Assembly: GCA_016711405.1 (NCBI GenBank)
Contig: JADJSZ010000050.1
Location: 5,642 to 69,641 of the forward strand
Direction of reading: 5' to 3'
DNA from: Candidatus Hadersleviella danica
GTDB taxonomy: Bacteria; Chloroflexota; Anaerolineae; Promineifilales; Promineifilaceae
DNA: 64,000 nucleotides
The position numbers and the translations under genes are program-made. A model generated the notes under the pieces. It had not been told where the DNA came from. It saw only the letters and a list, made by a program, of their open reading frames with translations, and did no database searches. This document shows, in pieces, positions 1 to 8,600 of this stretch (the stretch's first letter is position 1; each line of letters starts with the position of its first letter).

Positions 1-150
1 GTGCTGTTGGCCAATCAACGCTTTGCCAGTTTGCTGGCCGAAAAAGGGTATGTCCACACCTACCATGAATTGCCCCAAGGGGCGAGTTGGGGTTTGTGGG
101 AAGCCCAGTTTGGGCAAGCCCTGCGCCTCTTTTTCCCTGCCCTGCAATAG
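1..150 (+). CDS. C-terminal end of an esterase-like alpha/beta hydrolase (partial)
   Basis: The window opens inside a reading frame that ends with TAG at 148-150; only about 49 residues are visible. The segment with HTYHELPQGASWGLWEAQF followed by ALRLFFP resembles the C-terminus of the putative esterase/enterochelin-esterase family, where the catalytic His lies in a 'YHE.PGGH.W..W' segment just before a final helix. Here the usual His is replaced by Ala-Ser (QGASWGLW), so the His of the triad may be altered or the family call may be wrong. The true start lies upstream of the window, and the GTG at position 1 is simply the first codon seen. Family assignment is tentative. Confidence 0.5.
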   Translation: MLLANQRFASLLAEKGYVHTYHELPQGASWGLWEAQFGQALRLFFPALQ

Positions 151-494
151 TTAAGAGAGGGGTCATGGCGCAGGATGCGACAATATAATTTTCCAGCATA
201 TAACCCCATTAGCCCGGTTGAACCGAACCCTTAGTTGCGTCATAATATCCATATTGCGCACCCAATTAACTTTTGGTGTTAAAAAACAGCCTGCACTATC
301 CAAACCACACCATTTTTTGTTAATATGCCTGCCAATGTTTGGCCACGGCCGTATAGAGAGGGTGTATCAGTTTACGGGTATATTGGTATCTTAAAATATA
401 CCAGTACACTAATAAACCCAAAAAAGTATTACCCCAGAACCCGCCCGTTCTGTTTCTTACTTGCCCACTATCTTTTTGAAAAGGAGTTTTACCC
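151..494. other. Intergenic spacer ahead of pcs
   Basis: No open frame with a plausible protein is seen. The tract is AT-richer than the genes. It holds one hairpin-type repeat (370-417) and ends in an AAGGAG ribosome-binding site about nine bases before the pcs ATG. No clear -35/-10 pair was found. Confidence 0.5.
370..417. repeat. Word-hairpin repeat, TAxACCAxTACAC family
   Basis: A left arm beginning GTTTACGGGTATATTGGTA faces a right arm TATACCAGTACACTAATAAAC, giving an imperfect inverted repeat built of a 7-8 base word. Relatives of the same vocabulary occur at 1526-1579, 4951-5038, 25575-25617, 50091-50139 and 53598-53652. Confidence 0.7.
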
Positions 495-1256
495 ATGACC
501 GATATTTACCCCCTTCTGCCCAGCAAACGGGAAAAAGCCCTTGCGTGGAGCGTTCATTTCTTTACCGCCACTGGCGCCATGTGGGGTCTGCTCGGCCTCA
601 TCGCCATTATGCAACAGCAGTGGAAAGCTGTTTTCCTCTGGTTCATCGTCGCTAGTTTTGTAGATGGGGTGGATGGCCTGCTGGCTCGTCGCTTCAAAGT
701 TAAAGGGGTTTTGCCCGATTTTGATGGGGCACTGCTCGACAACATTCTCGATTACCTGACCTATGTGATTTTGCCCGCCCTGTTTTTATACAACATGGAA
801 GGGCTGTTGCCACGGGGTTGGGAACTGTTTGCGGCCGGGTTGGTGGCCATGACCTCCACCTACCAATTTTGCCAATCGGATGCCAAAACGGATGACCACA
901 CCTTCAAGGGCTTTCCTTCTTACTGGAATGTGGTCGCTTTTTACCTGTTCACGATGGGTGCCAATCCGTGGGTGAACTTAGCCATTTTGGTGGTGCTGGG
1001 GATTTTGGTTTTTGTGCCTGTTAAATATGCGTACCCCTCGCGCATGGTGCGCTACCAGCAACCGACGGTGGCTTTGGCCGTGGTGTGGTCGCTCATGGTG
1101 CTGGCCATTTTGTTCCTCATGCCCAGCCAACCGCTGTGGCTGGTGTATGCCTCGCTCTTCTTCCCCATTTATTATGTGGGCATCAGCTTATTTATGATGT
1201 GGGAAGATAAGCAGAAGCAGAAACCTGTGCGGCTGGGGAGAGTGGCGGGGGATTAG
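495..1256 (+). CDS. pcs: Phosphatidylcholine synthase (CDP-alcohol phosphatidyltransferase)
   Basis: The 253-residue integral membrane protein has about eight hydrophobic segments. Its cytosolic loop carries DG-x2-AR-x12-G-x3-D-x3-D at residues 60-86 (DGLLAR, then DGALLDNILD). The 12-residue spacer is characteristic of phosphatidylcholine synthases; ordinary CDP-alcohol phosphatidyltransferases have eight. Members condense CDP-diacylglycerol with choline to give phosphatidylcholine and CMP in the cytoplasmic membrane, the Asp residues binding metal and nucleotide. Length and the FCQSDAKT segment fit the family. AAGGAG lies about nine bases before the ATG. The gene stands alone between a spacer and a rho-independent terminator (1285-1317). 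Confidence 0.88.
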   Translation: MTDIYPLLPSKREKALAWSVHFFTATGAMWGLLGLIAIMQQQWKAVFLWFIVASFVDGVDGLLARRFKVKGVLPDFDGALLDNILDYLTYVILPALFLYNMEGLLPRGWELFAAGLVAMTSTYQFCQSDAKTDDHTFKGFPSYWNVVAFYLFTMGANPWVNLAILVVLGILVFVPVKYAYPSRMVRYQQPTVALAVVWSLMVLAILFLMPSQPLWLVYASLFFPIYYVGISLFMMWEDKQKQKPVRLGRVAGD

Positions 1257-1284
1257 TGGTTTAGAAGATTGTCCCGTTTTGATT

Positions 1285-1317
1285 AGCCCTTTTGCGTTAT
1301 CGCAGAAGGGCTTTTTT
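1285..1317 (+). terminator. Rho-independent terminator of pcs
   Basis: AGCCCTTTTGCG / loop TTAT / CGCAGAAGGGCT forms a 12-bp near-perfect stem followed by a run of T residues, 28 bases after the pcs stop. Confidence 0.85.
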
Positions 1318-1378
1318 GTGGGCGTTTTTGCCTACCTGACCCTGATTGACTGATAAGTCTTTGTTTTAGCTTTTTAAA

Positions 1379-1450
1379 AAACCGCGGAGAGCGCAGAGGG
1401 CGCGGAGTTTTCTCTGGGAATTCCTCTGCGTTCTCCGCGCCTCCGCGGTT
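1379..1450. repeat. Word-hairpin repeat, CGCGGAG/GCGCAGAG family
   Basis: AACCGCGGAGAGCGCAGAGG on the left is matched by CTCTGCGTTCTCCGCGCC and CTCCGCGGTT on the right. Outside it, GATTGACTGAT (from 1344) and AATCAGTCA (from 1452) add a further partial inverted pair, so two elements may be nested. This 'CGCGGAGAGCGCAGAG' vocabulary is familiar from dispersed repeats of many environmental bacteria. Confidence 0.75.
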
Positions 1451-1525
1451 CAATCAGTCACCTGACCTTGTAACATTCTCCTAATAACTAACGGCCGTGG
1501 ATTCGAGTATCATGGAGGCGTAAAA

Positions 1526-1579
1526 GTTTATTAGTATAGGCGTGTATTCCAATACACCAGTAAACCATTACACCTATAC
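1526..1579. repeat. Word-hairpin repeat, TACACCAxTAAAC family
   Basis: GTTTATTAGTATAGGCGTGTATT and AATACACCAGTAAACC / ATTACACCTATAC form a degenerate inverted repeat around a CC centre, 48 bases upstream of msrP. Same vocabulary as 370-417. Confidence 0.7.
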
Positions 1580-1627
1580 CCAAAACAAGACATCGCTCGT
1601 CCCCCTAACCTAGCTGGAGAAATTATC

Positions 1628-2623
1628 ATGCTCTTCCAATTAAAAAAACGCTCACGCACCATTCCTTCGTCTGAAATTACGCCCGAACACATCTATTTAT
1701 CCCGCCGGCAATTTATGGCGGGCGCGGCCGTGCTAACGGCCAGCACCGCCTTGGCCGCTTGCGCCGCGCCCAGCACAGAGGTGGTGGAGACGGCCGTCCC
1801 TCCCACTCTGGCTCCCGGTGCGCCCACGGCCGCGCCTCCCCAAAGCCAAGCCACGGCCGATGAACTCGGTGCCCCCCTGACCGATTACGACACCATCACC
1901 ACCTACAACAACTACTACGAATTTTCGATAGACAAAGGGGAAGTTGCCCCCCTTGCCCAAGGTTTTCGCACCAACCCGTGGCAAATCGAAGTGGGCGGCA
2001 TGGTTAACAAGCCGGGCATTTACGACATGGACGATTTGCGGGGCAAATTTGACCAAGAGGAGCGCATTTACCGCCTGCGTTGTGTGGAGGCGTGGTCAAT
2101 GGTCATTCCGTGGAATGGCTTTTCGCTGGCCAAACTATTGGCCGAAGTGGAACCCACGGCCGAGGCTCGCTACGTGCGCTTCGAGACGTTGCTCGACCCC
2201 GAGCAAATGCCCGGCCAAAAAAGCCGTTGGTACAGTTGGCCCTATGTTGAAGGGTTGCGCCTTGATGAAGCGATGCACGATTTGACCCTGCTGGCCACGG
2301 GGTTATATGGCCGTGATTTGGCTCCCCAAAATGGTGCCCCCATTCGCCTCGTCGTGCCGTGGAAATATGGCTTCAAAAGCATCAAATCCATTGTCAAAAT
2401 CGAACTGACCAACGTCATGCCCACTTCGTTGTGGATGGATGCCGCGCCCAATGAGTATGGCTTCTACGCCAACGTCAACCCCGAGGTCTCCCATCCCCGC
2501 TGGTCCCAATCCACCGAACGGCGCATTGGCGAATTCAGCCGGCGCGAAACGCTCAAATTCAACGGCTACGAAGAAGAAGTCGCCCACCTCTACGCCGACA
2601 TGGATTTGCGGAAGCATTTCTAA
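1628..2623 (+). CDS. msrP: Protein-methionine-sulfoxide reductase catalytic subunit MsrP (YedY)
   Basis: A 331-residue molybdopterin enzyme of the sulfite-oxidase fold that reduces methionine sulfoxide in extracytoplasmic proteins. A twin-arginine export signal (LSRRQFMAG, Arg 26-27) precedes a hydrophobic stretch. Family signatures in order are NNYYEFSIDK, the Mo-ligand Cys152 in RLRCVEAWSM, APEQMPGQ-like PEQMPGQ, YVEGLRLDEAMH, APQNGAP-like PPQNGAP spacing, VPWKYGFKSIKSI, and NPEVSHPRWSQSTERRIG. Unlike the E. coli enzyme, the signal ends in LAAC (Cys45) followed by a Pro/Ala/Thr linker, so this copy may be a Tat-exported lipoprotein. GGAGA lies ahead of the ATG. The msrQ partner follows on the same strand after a repeat-filled 221-base gap. 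Confidence 0.93.
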   Translation: MLFQLKKRSRTIPSSEITPEHIYLSRRQFMAGAAVLTASTALAACAAPSTEVVETAVPPTLAPGAPTAAPPQSQATADELGAPLTDYDTITTYNNYYEFSIDKGEVAPLAQGFRTNPWQIEVGGMVNKPGIYDMDDLRGKFDQEERIYRLRCVEAWSMVIPWNGFSLAKLLAEVEPTAEARYVRFETLLDPEQMPGQKSRWYSWPYVEGLRLDEAMHDLTLLATGLYGRDLAPQNGAPIRLVVPWKYGFKSIKSIVKIELTNVMPTSLWMDAAPNEYGFYANVNPEVSHPRWSQSTERRIGEFSRRETLKFNGYEEEVAHLYADMDLRKHF

Positions 2624-2628
2624 AGACA

Positions 2629-2840
2629 GGTTATTCGCTATTGGTTACTGGTTATTGCCGCCATCACCAAGGGTGTATTTCATTTGAGTTGGAGCTTTGT
2701 AGGGGTAGGCCTTGTGCCTACCCAAAATCTCAGTTAAACCAACACCTAGGGCAACCACAAGGGTTGCCCCTACAACCTGCCTCAACTCAGATGAAACACA
2801 CCCCATCACTAACTGCCCAATAACCAATAACCAATAACTC
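2629..2840. repeat. Triple-nested inverted repeat between msrP and msrQ
   Basis: Three inverted pairs lie one inside another. Outermost: GGTTATTCGCTATTGGTTAC (from 2629) against CAATAACCAATAACCAATAA (to 2838). Middle: GGGTGTATTTCATTTGAGTTG (2671-2691) against CAACTCAGATGAAACACACCC (2783-2803). Inner: TGTAGGGGTAGGCCTTGTG (from 2698) against GGGCAACCACAAGGGTTGCCCC (to 2774). The middle arms recur at 32539-32671 around different content, and the inner words recur at 62998-63065. Confidence 0.85.
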
Positions 2841-2844
2841 TTTT

Positions 2845-3462
2845 ATGTCCAAGAAAAAACAGCTTCTGCTTCTGCGCATCATCACCCATGTCGGGTCGCT
2901 TATCCCCCTTGTGGTGATGGCATGGGATTTTTACTTCCAACAACTCGGCCCTGAACCCATCCGCGAGCTGACCTTTCGCACGGGCAAAACAGCCCTCATT
3001 CTCCTGTTTCTCTCGTTGGCGGGCACCCCTGTAAGCACGTTGGGCTGGAAAATTATCTTGCCGTTGCGGAAACCCTTGGGGCTTTACGGCTTTTTATATG
3101 TTTGCCTTCATTTGGCCATTTTTGTGGTCAGCTATGGGGTAGTGAGCAATCTATTTCAATGGCAATATGTGTGGGAGGAGGCTCTTTTCCGTCGTTATGC
3201 GGTGGTGGGTCTCATCGCGTTTGCGTTGCTCGTGCCGCTCGCGGCCACCTCAACCAATTGGGCAATGCGCAAGTTGGGCAAAAATTGGAAGCGATTGCAC
3301 CGCTTGGTCTATGTGGTCGCTATTTTGGCGGTGGTGCATTATTTTTGGCTGGCTAAATTGTCGGAATACAACAAGCCCATCTTCTACGCTGTGATTTTGG
3401 CCGTTTTGTTCCTCTTCCGCTTGCCCCCTGTGCGCCAACGAGTGTTGGCATGGCGCAAGTGA
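2845..3462 (+). CDS. msrQ: MsrPQ heme-binding membrane subunit MsrQ (YedZ)
   Basis: A 205-residue, six-helix ferric-reductase-like membrane protein. It is the haem b subunit that passes electrons from the respiratory chain to MsrP. The candidate haem-ligand histidines are His89 (VCLHLAI), His152 (WKRLHRLVYV) and His165 (AVVHYFW), matching the spacing of E. coli YedZ. The loop GTPVSTLGWK and the segment ATSTNWAMRKLGKNWKRLHRL are family hallmarks. It lies downstream of msrP on the same strand, but the nested hairpins in between could attenuate or terminate readthrough. It ends 29 bases from the convergent mscS-type gene. Confidence 0.93.
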   Translation: MSKKKQLLLLRIITHVGSLIPLVVMAWDFYFQQLGPEPIRELTFRTGKTALILLFLSLAGTPVSTLGWKIILPLRKPLGLYGFLYVCLHLAIFVVSYGVVSNLFQWQYVWEEALFRRYAVVGLIAFALLVPLAATSTNWAMRKLGKNWKRLHRLVYVVAILAVVHYFWLAKLSEYNKPIFYAVILAVLFLFRLPPVRQRVLAWRK

Positions 3463-3491
3463 GGAGAGGGGGAGAGCAAGGGAGTGTGTCC

Positions 3492-4292
3492 TTAATCCAC
3501 CAACGCAATGCCCGCGTCTTCGAGCCGTTCTTGGACAAGGCTGAGGAGGCGCGGCCGCATTTCGGCCGCACGGCCGAACCGCGCTTTGGTGGCCAGCGTC
3601 AGCTCGGTGTGGTTGCCCATCTCGCCCGAAACACTCAGGATGAGCCACGGCTCGAGCAAATTGGGCAGGATGGTGACAGCTTCGTGGCCGAGTTCTTCCA
3701 ACAGGGGCAGGGCGCGGGCTAAATCGGCCGCCGCCAGTTTGAGGGTAATATCGGCCGTGGAGAATTTGCCCCGGCTGAAGTTGCGCACCACACGCACCTC
3801 CCCATTCGGCACCGTAAATAATTCCCCCTGTGGTGAACGCACCAGCGTGGTGCGAAGCCGCACCGATTCGATAACCCCCTCCACCGAGCCACCAGACAAG
3901 CCCACAAATTCCACTTTTTCGTTCACATCAAAGGTGTTCTCGAACATAAAGCTAATGCCCGAGAGGAAATCGCTGACCAACGGCCGTGCCCCCAACCCAA
4001 AGGCCGCGCTGAACAAACCCGCCATCCAAATGAGTGTGTTTGCCTCGATATAGCGGCTGAGAATGATAAACAGCCCGGCCGCAATGACCATGAAGCGAAT
4101 CAGCCCCGAAAAGAGGCCGCGCAGGGTGTTTTGCCGCTCCACACTCAGCGGCCGTCGCCGCATAGCCCAATGCCCAAACTGGGTCAGATGCCCCGCCATG
4201 CGCCACGAAAGCCGATACCCCACCCAAATAGCCAGCAAAACCACGCCCACAATGAGCCAATCTTGCCAATAGTCGGTAAAAAAAGTAATCAT
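3492..4292 (-). CDS. Small-conductance mechanosensitive channel (MscS family)
   Basis: A 266-residue membrane protein with three N-terminal helices followed by the MscS pore and beta domain. Visible signatures are the Gly/Ala-rich pore helix (MAGLFSAAFGLGARPLVSD), the loop ISFMFENTFDVNEKVEFVG, the beta-domain motif VESVRLRTTLVRSPQGELFTVPNGEV and a C-terminal alpha/beta domain. Such channels open under membrane tension and release osmolytes on hypo-osmotic shock. It is convergent with msrQ and followed upstream by a hairpin repeat, then a Nudix gene on the same strand. The ATG at 4292 gives the usual short N-terminus. No obvious strong ribosome-binding site. Confidence 0.9.
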   Translation of the reverse strand: MITFFTDYWQDWLIVGVVLLAIWVGYRLSWRMAGHLTQFGHWAMRRRPLSVERQNTLRGLFSGLIRFMVIAAGLFIILSRYIEANTLIWMAGLFSAAFGLGARPLVSDFLSGISFMFENTFDVNEKVEFVGLSGGSVEGVIESVRLRTTLVRSPQGELFTVPNGEVRVVRNFSRGKFSTADITLKLAAADLARALPLLEELGHEAVTILPNLLEPWLILSVSGEMGNHTELTLATKARFGRAAEMRPRLLSLVQERLEDAGIALVD

Positions 4293-4302
4293 AAGGGAAG
4301 AC

Positions 4303-4376
4303 GGTTATTGGTTATTGGTTACTCGAGGTGTTGAGTAACCAATAACCAGTAACCAATAACGAGTAACAATTAACCA
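4303..4376. repeat. Word-hairpin repeat, TAACCAATAACC family
   Basis: GGTTATTGGTTATTGGTTACTC (4303-4324) faces GAGTAACCAATAACC and a further AGTAACCAATAACGAGTAAC. Related one- or two-armed tracts are at 2629, 9152, 25547 and 47608. Confidence 0.85.
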
Positions 4377-4942
4377 ACAACGCCCACCAACTCATCTAAC
4401 ATTTTCAGCGTTAGGCCCCAAATGCGGTGGCCTTCGTACCAGTAGCAGGGCAAGGTGAGGGTGACTTTGCCCCGTTGCCATGTCATGGTTTGGCGGTTGG
4501 CGGGGTTGGCGAGGAAGCTGAGAGGAACCCAAACGACGCTGGCGACTTCGTGCGGGCTGAGTTGCCACTGGGGTTCGGCCGTGATGTGAAAGACAAAGGG
4601 GGTGACTATCATGGGCAAGCGGCGCCAACTGCGCGGCCGAGCCATGATGTCGGATAAACGGCCGAGATACTCCCCCTCGGCCGCCAAATTCAGCCCCAAC
4701 TCCTCGGCCGTTTCGCGGATGGCCGTCTGGTACACGTTGGTGTCGGTCAGGTCGGCACGGCCGCCGGGGAAACTCATGTGCCCTGACCACGGGTCGCCCA
4801 CACGGGTGGTGCGCTCCATCAGCAAAACGGATGGCTCGGCCGTATGGGTGGCCAACACGGCCGCCACGGCCGAACGCATCGTCCACCGCCGCCACCAAAA
4901 CTTGCGCGGCCGATAGGTGGTGAGGGGGTGATAACTGGACAT
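4370..4942 (-). CDS. Nudix hydrolase, CoA pyrophosphatase type
   Basis: A 190-residue protein with the CoA-diphosphatase form of the Nudix fold. It has the upstream segment VGDPWSGHMSFPGGR (residues 48-62) and a Nudix-box helix RETAEELGL (76-84), whose Glu residues bind Mg. This variant cleaves CoA or acyl-CoA into phosphopantetheine and 3',5'-ADP and may control CoA pools. The spacing between the Gly-Gly and the RE..EE helix is slightly longer than the canonical box, as in the NudL/UPF0035 group. The stop lies within the flanking hairpin repeat, whose TAACCAACAA word encodes the last residues. There is another repeat immediately upstream of the start. Confidence 0.82.
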   Translation of the reverse strand: MSSYHPLTTYRPRKFWWRRWTMRSAVAAVLATHTAEPSVLLMERTTRVGDPWSGHMSFPGGRADLTDTNVYQTAIRETAEELGLNLAAEGEYLGRLSDIMARPRSWRRLPMIVTPFVFHITAEPQWQLSPHEVASVVWVPLSFLANPANRQTMTWQRGKVTLTLPCYWYEGHRIWGLTLKMLDELVGVVG

Positions 4943-4950
4943 GGAAAGTA

Positions 4951-5038
4951 GTGTAATCGTGTATTAGTTTATTGGTGTATTGGTATATTCGTGTACTCAA
5001 ATATACCAATACACTCATACACCAATATACCCTTATAC
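4951..5038. repeat. Word-hairpin repeat, TACACCAATACACC family
   Basis: GTGTATTAGTTTATTGGTG and ATTGGTATATTCGTGTACT face AATATACCAATACACTCATACACC and AATATACCCTTATAC. It fills the spacer between the response-regulator stop (5033) and the Nudix start (4942). Confidence 0.8.
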
Positions 5039-5596
5039 TCTATCGCCCCGCACCACCGCCAACGCCACTTCTTTCAGACTTTGCCGCCCTTCACGGGCGC
5101 GGAGTTGGAGCAGACGGTAGGCATCCTCCTCGTTTAAGCCCTTTTGCACCATCAGTTTGCCCTTGGCACGGTCTACCAGTTTGCGCGTCTCGAGTGTTTC
5201 CCGCAATTCAGCGTTTGTTTGCAGGAGAGCCACCATGTCTTCAAACCGCTTGCAAGCCACGGCAATGGCCGCCTTCAGCTCGGCGGGAGCAACGGGTTTG
5301 ACCAGATAGCCATGAATGGGCAACTCGGCCGCTTTTTCGATGAGGTCATCATCGCTAAACGCTGTCAGGATTAGGACGGGGATGGGGTTGGTTTGGGCGA
5401 TGCTTTTGGCCGCTTGCAAGCCATCGGTGTAGGGCATTTGCACATCAAAAATGGCCAAGTCGGGCAGGTGTTTGCGGGCCATTTGCAGTGCCTCACGGCC
5501 GTTGGCCGCCGCCCACACAGTGTGCCCCATCTGCTCCAGCATCATTTTCAGCCCGAGCCGGATGATAGATTCGTCGTCGGCGATGAGGATACGCAT
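5033..5596 (-). CDS. Response regulator with ANTAR RNA-binding output domain
   Basis: A 187-residue two-domain protein. The receiver domain (residues 1-118) has the acidic pocket ADDES, phospho-acceptor Asp51 in AIFDVQMP, a Thr at the LTAFSDDD switch position and Lys in YLVKPVAP. The C-terminal 60 residues (LETRKLVDRAKGKLMVQKGLNEEDAYRLLQ) form the three-helix ANTAR domain, which binds dual-hexaloop RNA to block transcription termination. It lies 24 bases after the giant sensor kinase on the same strand, so phosphorylation by that kinase probably controls antitermination of unknown target transcripts. A pyrimidine-rich stretch precedes the ATG; translation may depend on coupling. Confidence 0.93.
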   Translation of the reverse strand: MRILIADDESIIRLGLKMMLEQMGHTVWAAANGREALQMARKHLPDLAIFDVQMPYTDGLQAAKSIAQTNPIPVLILTAFSDDDLIEKAAELPIHGYLVKPVAPAELKAAIAVACKRFEDMVALLQTNAELRETLETRKLVDRAKGKLMVQKGLNEEDAYRLLQLRAREGRQSLKEVALAVVRGDRV

Positions 5597-5620
5597 AGGA
5601 GGAAATGCCTGAGCCTACAG

Positions 5621-8600
5621 CTACAAATTAGCAAAATCCACGGGAATGCTGGGCACGGAAATGTAAAAAGTGCTTCCTTTGTCCAGTTCGCTCTCCGCCC
5701 ATGCTCGGCCGTCGTGCCGCTCGGCCACCAATTTCACAATCGCCAGCCCCAAACCCGACCCCTTGACCTTGATATTGGCGCGGTGCTGAACGCGGTGGAA
5801 CTTCTCAAACAGCCGCGTCATCTCTTCGGGGGGGATGCCGGGGCCGTTATCCGCCACACTGGCCACAATTTCTTCGCCCACCAGCCCATTGGGGGCGGGT
5901 TGGCGATAGACCGAGAGGGTGATACGGCCGCTTTCGGGCGCGTATTTAATCGCATTGGTCACCAAATTGACAATCGCCTGCCGCATCAGGGCGTTGTCCA
6001 AATTGAGATAGGGCATCTTGTTGGGCGCATTCAGCACCAGTTCCACGCCACTCTCTTCCGCCATCGGCGATAAATCGCGCAAGACAGCATCGGCCAAACT
6101 ATCCAACCGCACAGGCGATTTCATCAGCTCCAGCCCCGCTTCCAGCCGCCCCAAATCGAGCAGGTTTTTGACCATCGTGTTGAGTTGCTCAATGCCCCGT
6201 TGCACCTTTTCCACGTAATCCAACTGCTTCTCGTTGAGTTCACCCACCATGGGGAGCATGGTCACAAAGCCGCTCATGTAGGTTAGCGGGCTTCGCAAAT
6301 CGTGGGAGACCATCTGCACGAAGTTGGATTTCATCTCGTCCAACTCCTTCATGTGGGTGATGTCGTGCAAGACGGCCACGCGCCCCTGTGCTTGGCCATC
6401 TATGTTGATGATTTTGGCGGCGTTGGCTGAATAGGTGCGTTTGCCGACGGGAATTTCGCGGTTGTCGTGTTCGGTTTGGGCCAATAGAACTGCTTTGAGT
6501 TCTTCGTTGGTCAGCACATCTTGCACCCGACGGCCGTTGACCTCGGCCGTTTTAAGGCCAAAAATGCGCTCGGTGGCGGGGTTGATGAGCAGGATGCGGT
6601 TGGTTTGGTCGGTGACAATGACGGCATCAGCCGTGCTGGCCAACACGGCCGCCAAGCGGCGACGGCCGCCCTCGGCCGTGGCAAACAGCCGCGCATTTTC
6701 CATCAGGACGGCCGCTTGCCCCGCCAACGTGCGGAGCAAATCGAGTTCAGGGCGGGCAAAATCGCGTGGCTGGCGATAAACCAGCCAAAACACCCCTTGA
6801 AAACGGTTGTGGCTAAACAAGGCAAAGGCGACAAGGGCTTGGAAGGGGGGCGGGGTGGGGTTTGTCTCATCGCCATGCAATTGGCGGCGAATGGTCTCGG
6901 GGTTGGGCAAAATCAGCTCGCGCCCTTGGCGTAGCAAGCCCATAATCGTGCGGTCGTAGAGGCTCATGCTGGTGGCGGAACCCCCTTCGCCAAAAGTGAG
7001 CGGGTAACGGCCGTTGGGGTTCATCACCACCAAGCGCACCCCGGCCGCGCCCGTGCCGCGCAACGCCCCGCGCAAAATTGGCGGAACCCCTTCAGACACA
7101 TCCAAACTGCCCGAAACGCTCTGGCTGACACTGAGCAGGAGCGACAACTCCTCCACCCGATTGCGAAGTACCTTTTGCATGTGGGCAAAGGTTTGGCTCA
7201 GTTGTCCTACTTCGTCATCGCCCGCAAGGGTAATGGGGGTGGCGTAATCGCCGCTGGTAATGCGTTCGGTGGCGCGGAGCAGTTGGGTGAGCGGCAGGGT
7301 AATGCTCTGGGCGAGCCATGCCAGCACGGCCGAAAACAGTAAGGTGGCCAAGGCCAACACACCGATAATCGGCATCCCCGTTTGCAAGGCCAGCCCTAAC
7401 ACCACATCATAGGGCACGGTGACAATGACTGTCCACGGGTGGTCTGGCCCTTCTTGGACATAGACGAGGCGACGGGTGTTGGTGCGGCCGTCGCGCCCTT
7501 CGTAGGCGGTGTTGCCCTCTTCTTGGCGCAAAATGCGCTCGCCCGCCACATCGCTTTGCCACGGGGAAAGCACACTGCCCAAGTTGGGATGGGCAATAAT
7601 TTGCTGTTCGTCGTCCACAATAAAGCCGCTCCCTGTACCAATTTCCCCCGTTAGGGTGGCGATGAGTTCTTGGAGGGAGACCGCCGCCACACGGCCGACC
7701 AAGACGGCCACCGCTTCTCCTGCTTCGTTTTCGACGGGTACGGCAAAGGCGAGAATACTCCCACTTTCGTCTATGCGGTGCGCTTCGCTCATGGCGGGTG
7801 CGCCCGAGCGCAGGGCGGTGAGCACGGCCGCTTGCTCTAAGTTGGTCAGTGAGACTTCGGTCACATCGTCGTTGGGGTAAAAGGCACTTACCTCCAGTTC
7901 GGGTGAGGGGTCGTTGGCCGAGAGGGGGCGCACCAAGAGGATGCGCCGATAAAATGGCCCTGTGCGGAAGAGCTGGCGCAAGCTGGTGGTGACTTCGTCG
8001 GGGTCGTCGCTCTGCAACCGCTCATCCAACCGGTGCTGGGCGAGCAAGTTTTGGCGCGATTGCAGAAAGGTGGCGATGTTGCGGCTCACGGCCGTGGCGT
8101 TTTGGTTCATCTGGTTGATGACCAAATCGGAGGAGACGTTGAGGGAGAGGTAGAAGACGGCCGTACTGAGAACGAGGATGAGCGCGGCCGAATACAGCAC
8201 AAAGCCGCTCAACAGGCGGCGGTTCAGGGTGCGATTAAACGGCGATGTGACAAGCGTTTGGGGTGGGGTGGGAGCCAGTTGGGGAATACCCCACACCAGC
8301 AAGCTGACCAACCCCCCGCTAATCAACCCCTCGAGCAGGGCGAGTAAAAATTGCCCCTGCAAGGTGGAGCGCGAGACATCTAATGCGGCCAATGAACTGG
8401 CTTCGGCGGGGGCATAGACATAGGTGGCCAAGCTGGCCAGCAGGGGCAAGACGAGGACTAGGGCCAGCGGAGCGGCTACAGGGGGGCGGCGTAACCAGCG
8501 ATAAAAGCGGCCGAGGTAATTTTGGCGCAACCCCCGCGCCATCAGCCAACCCACCATGCCAAAGTGAAATAAATCGAAGATTTGGTGGGTTTGCCACATG

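Noticed and set aside
2641..2827. Short open frames on both strands between msrP and msrQ
   Set aside because: They fall wholly in the nested inverted repeats.
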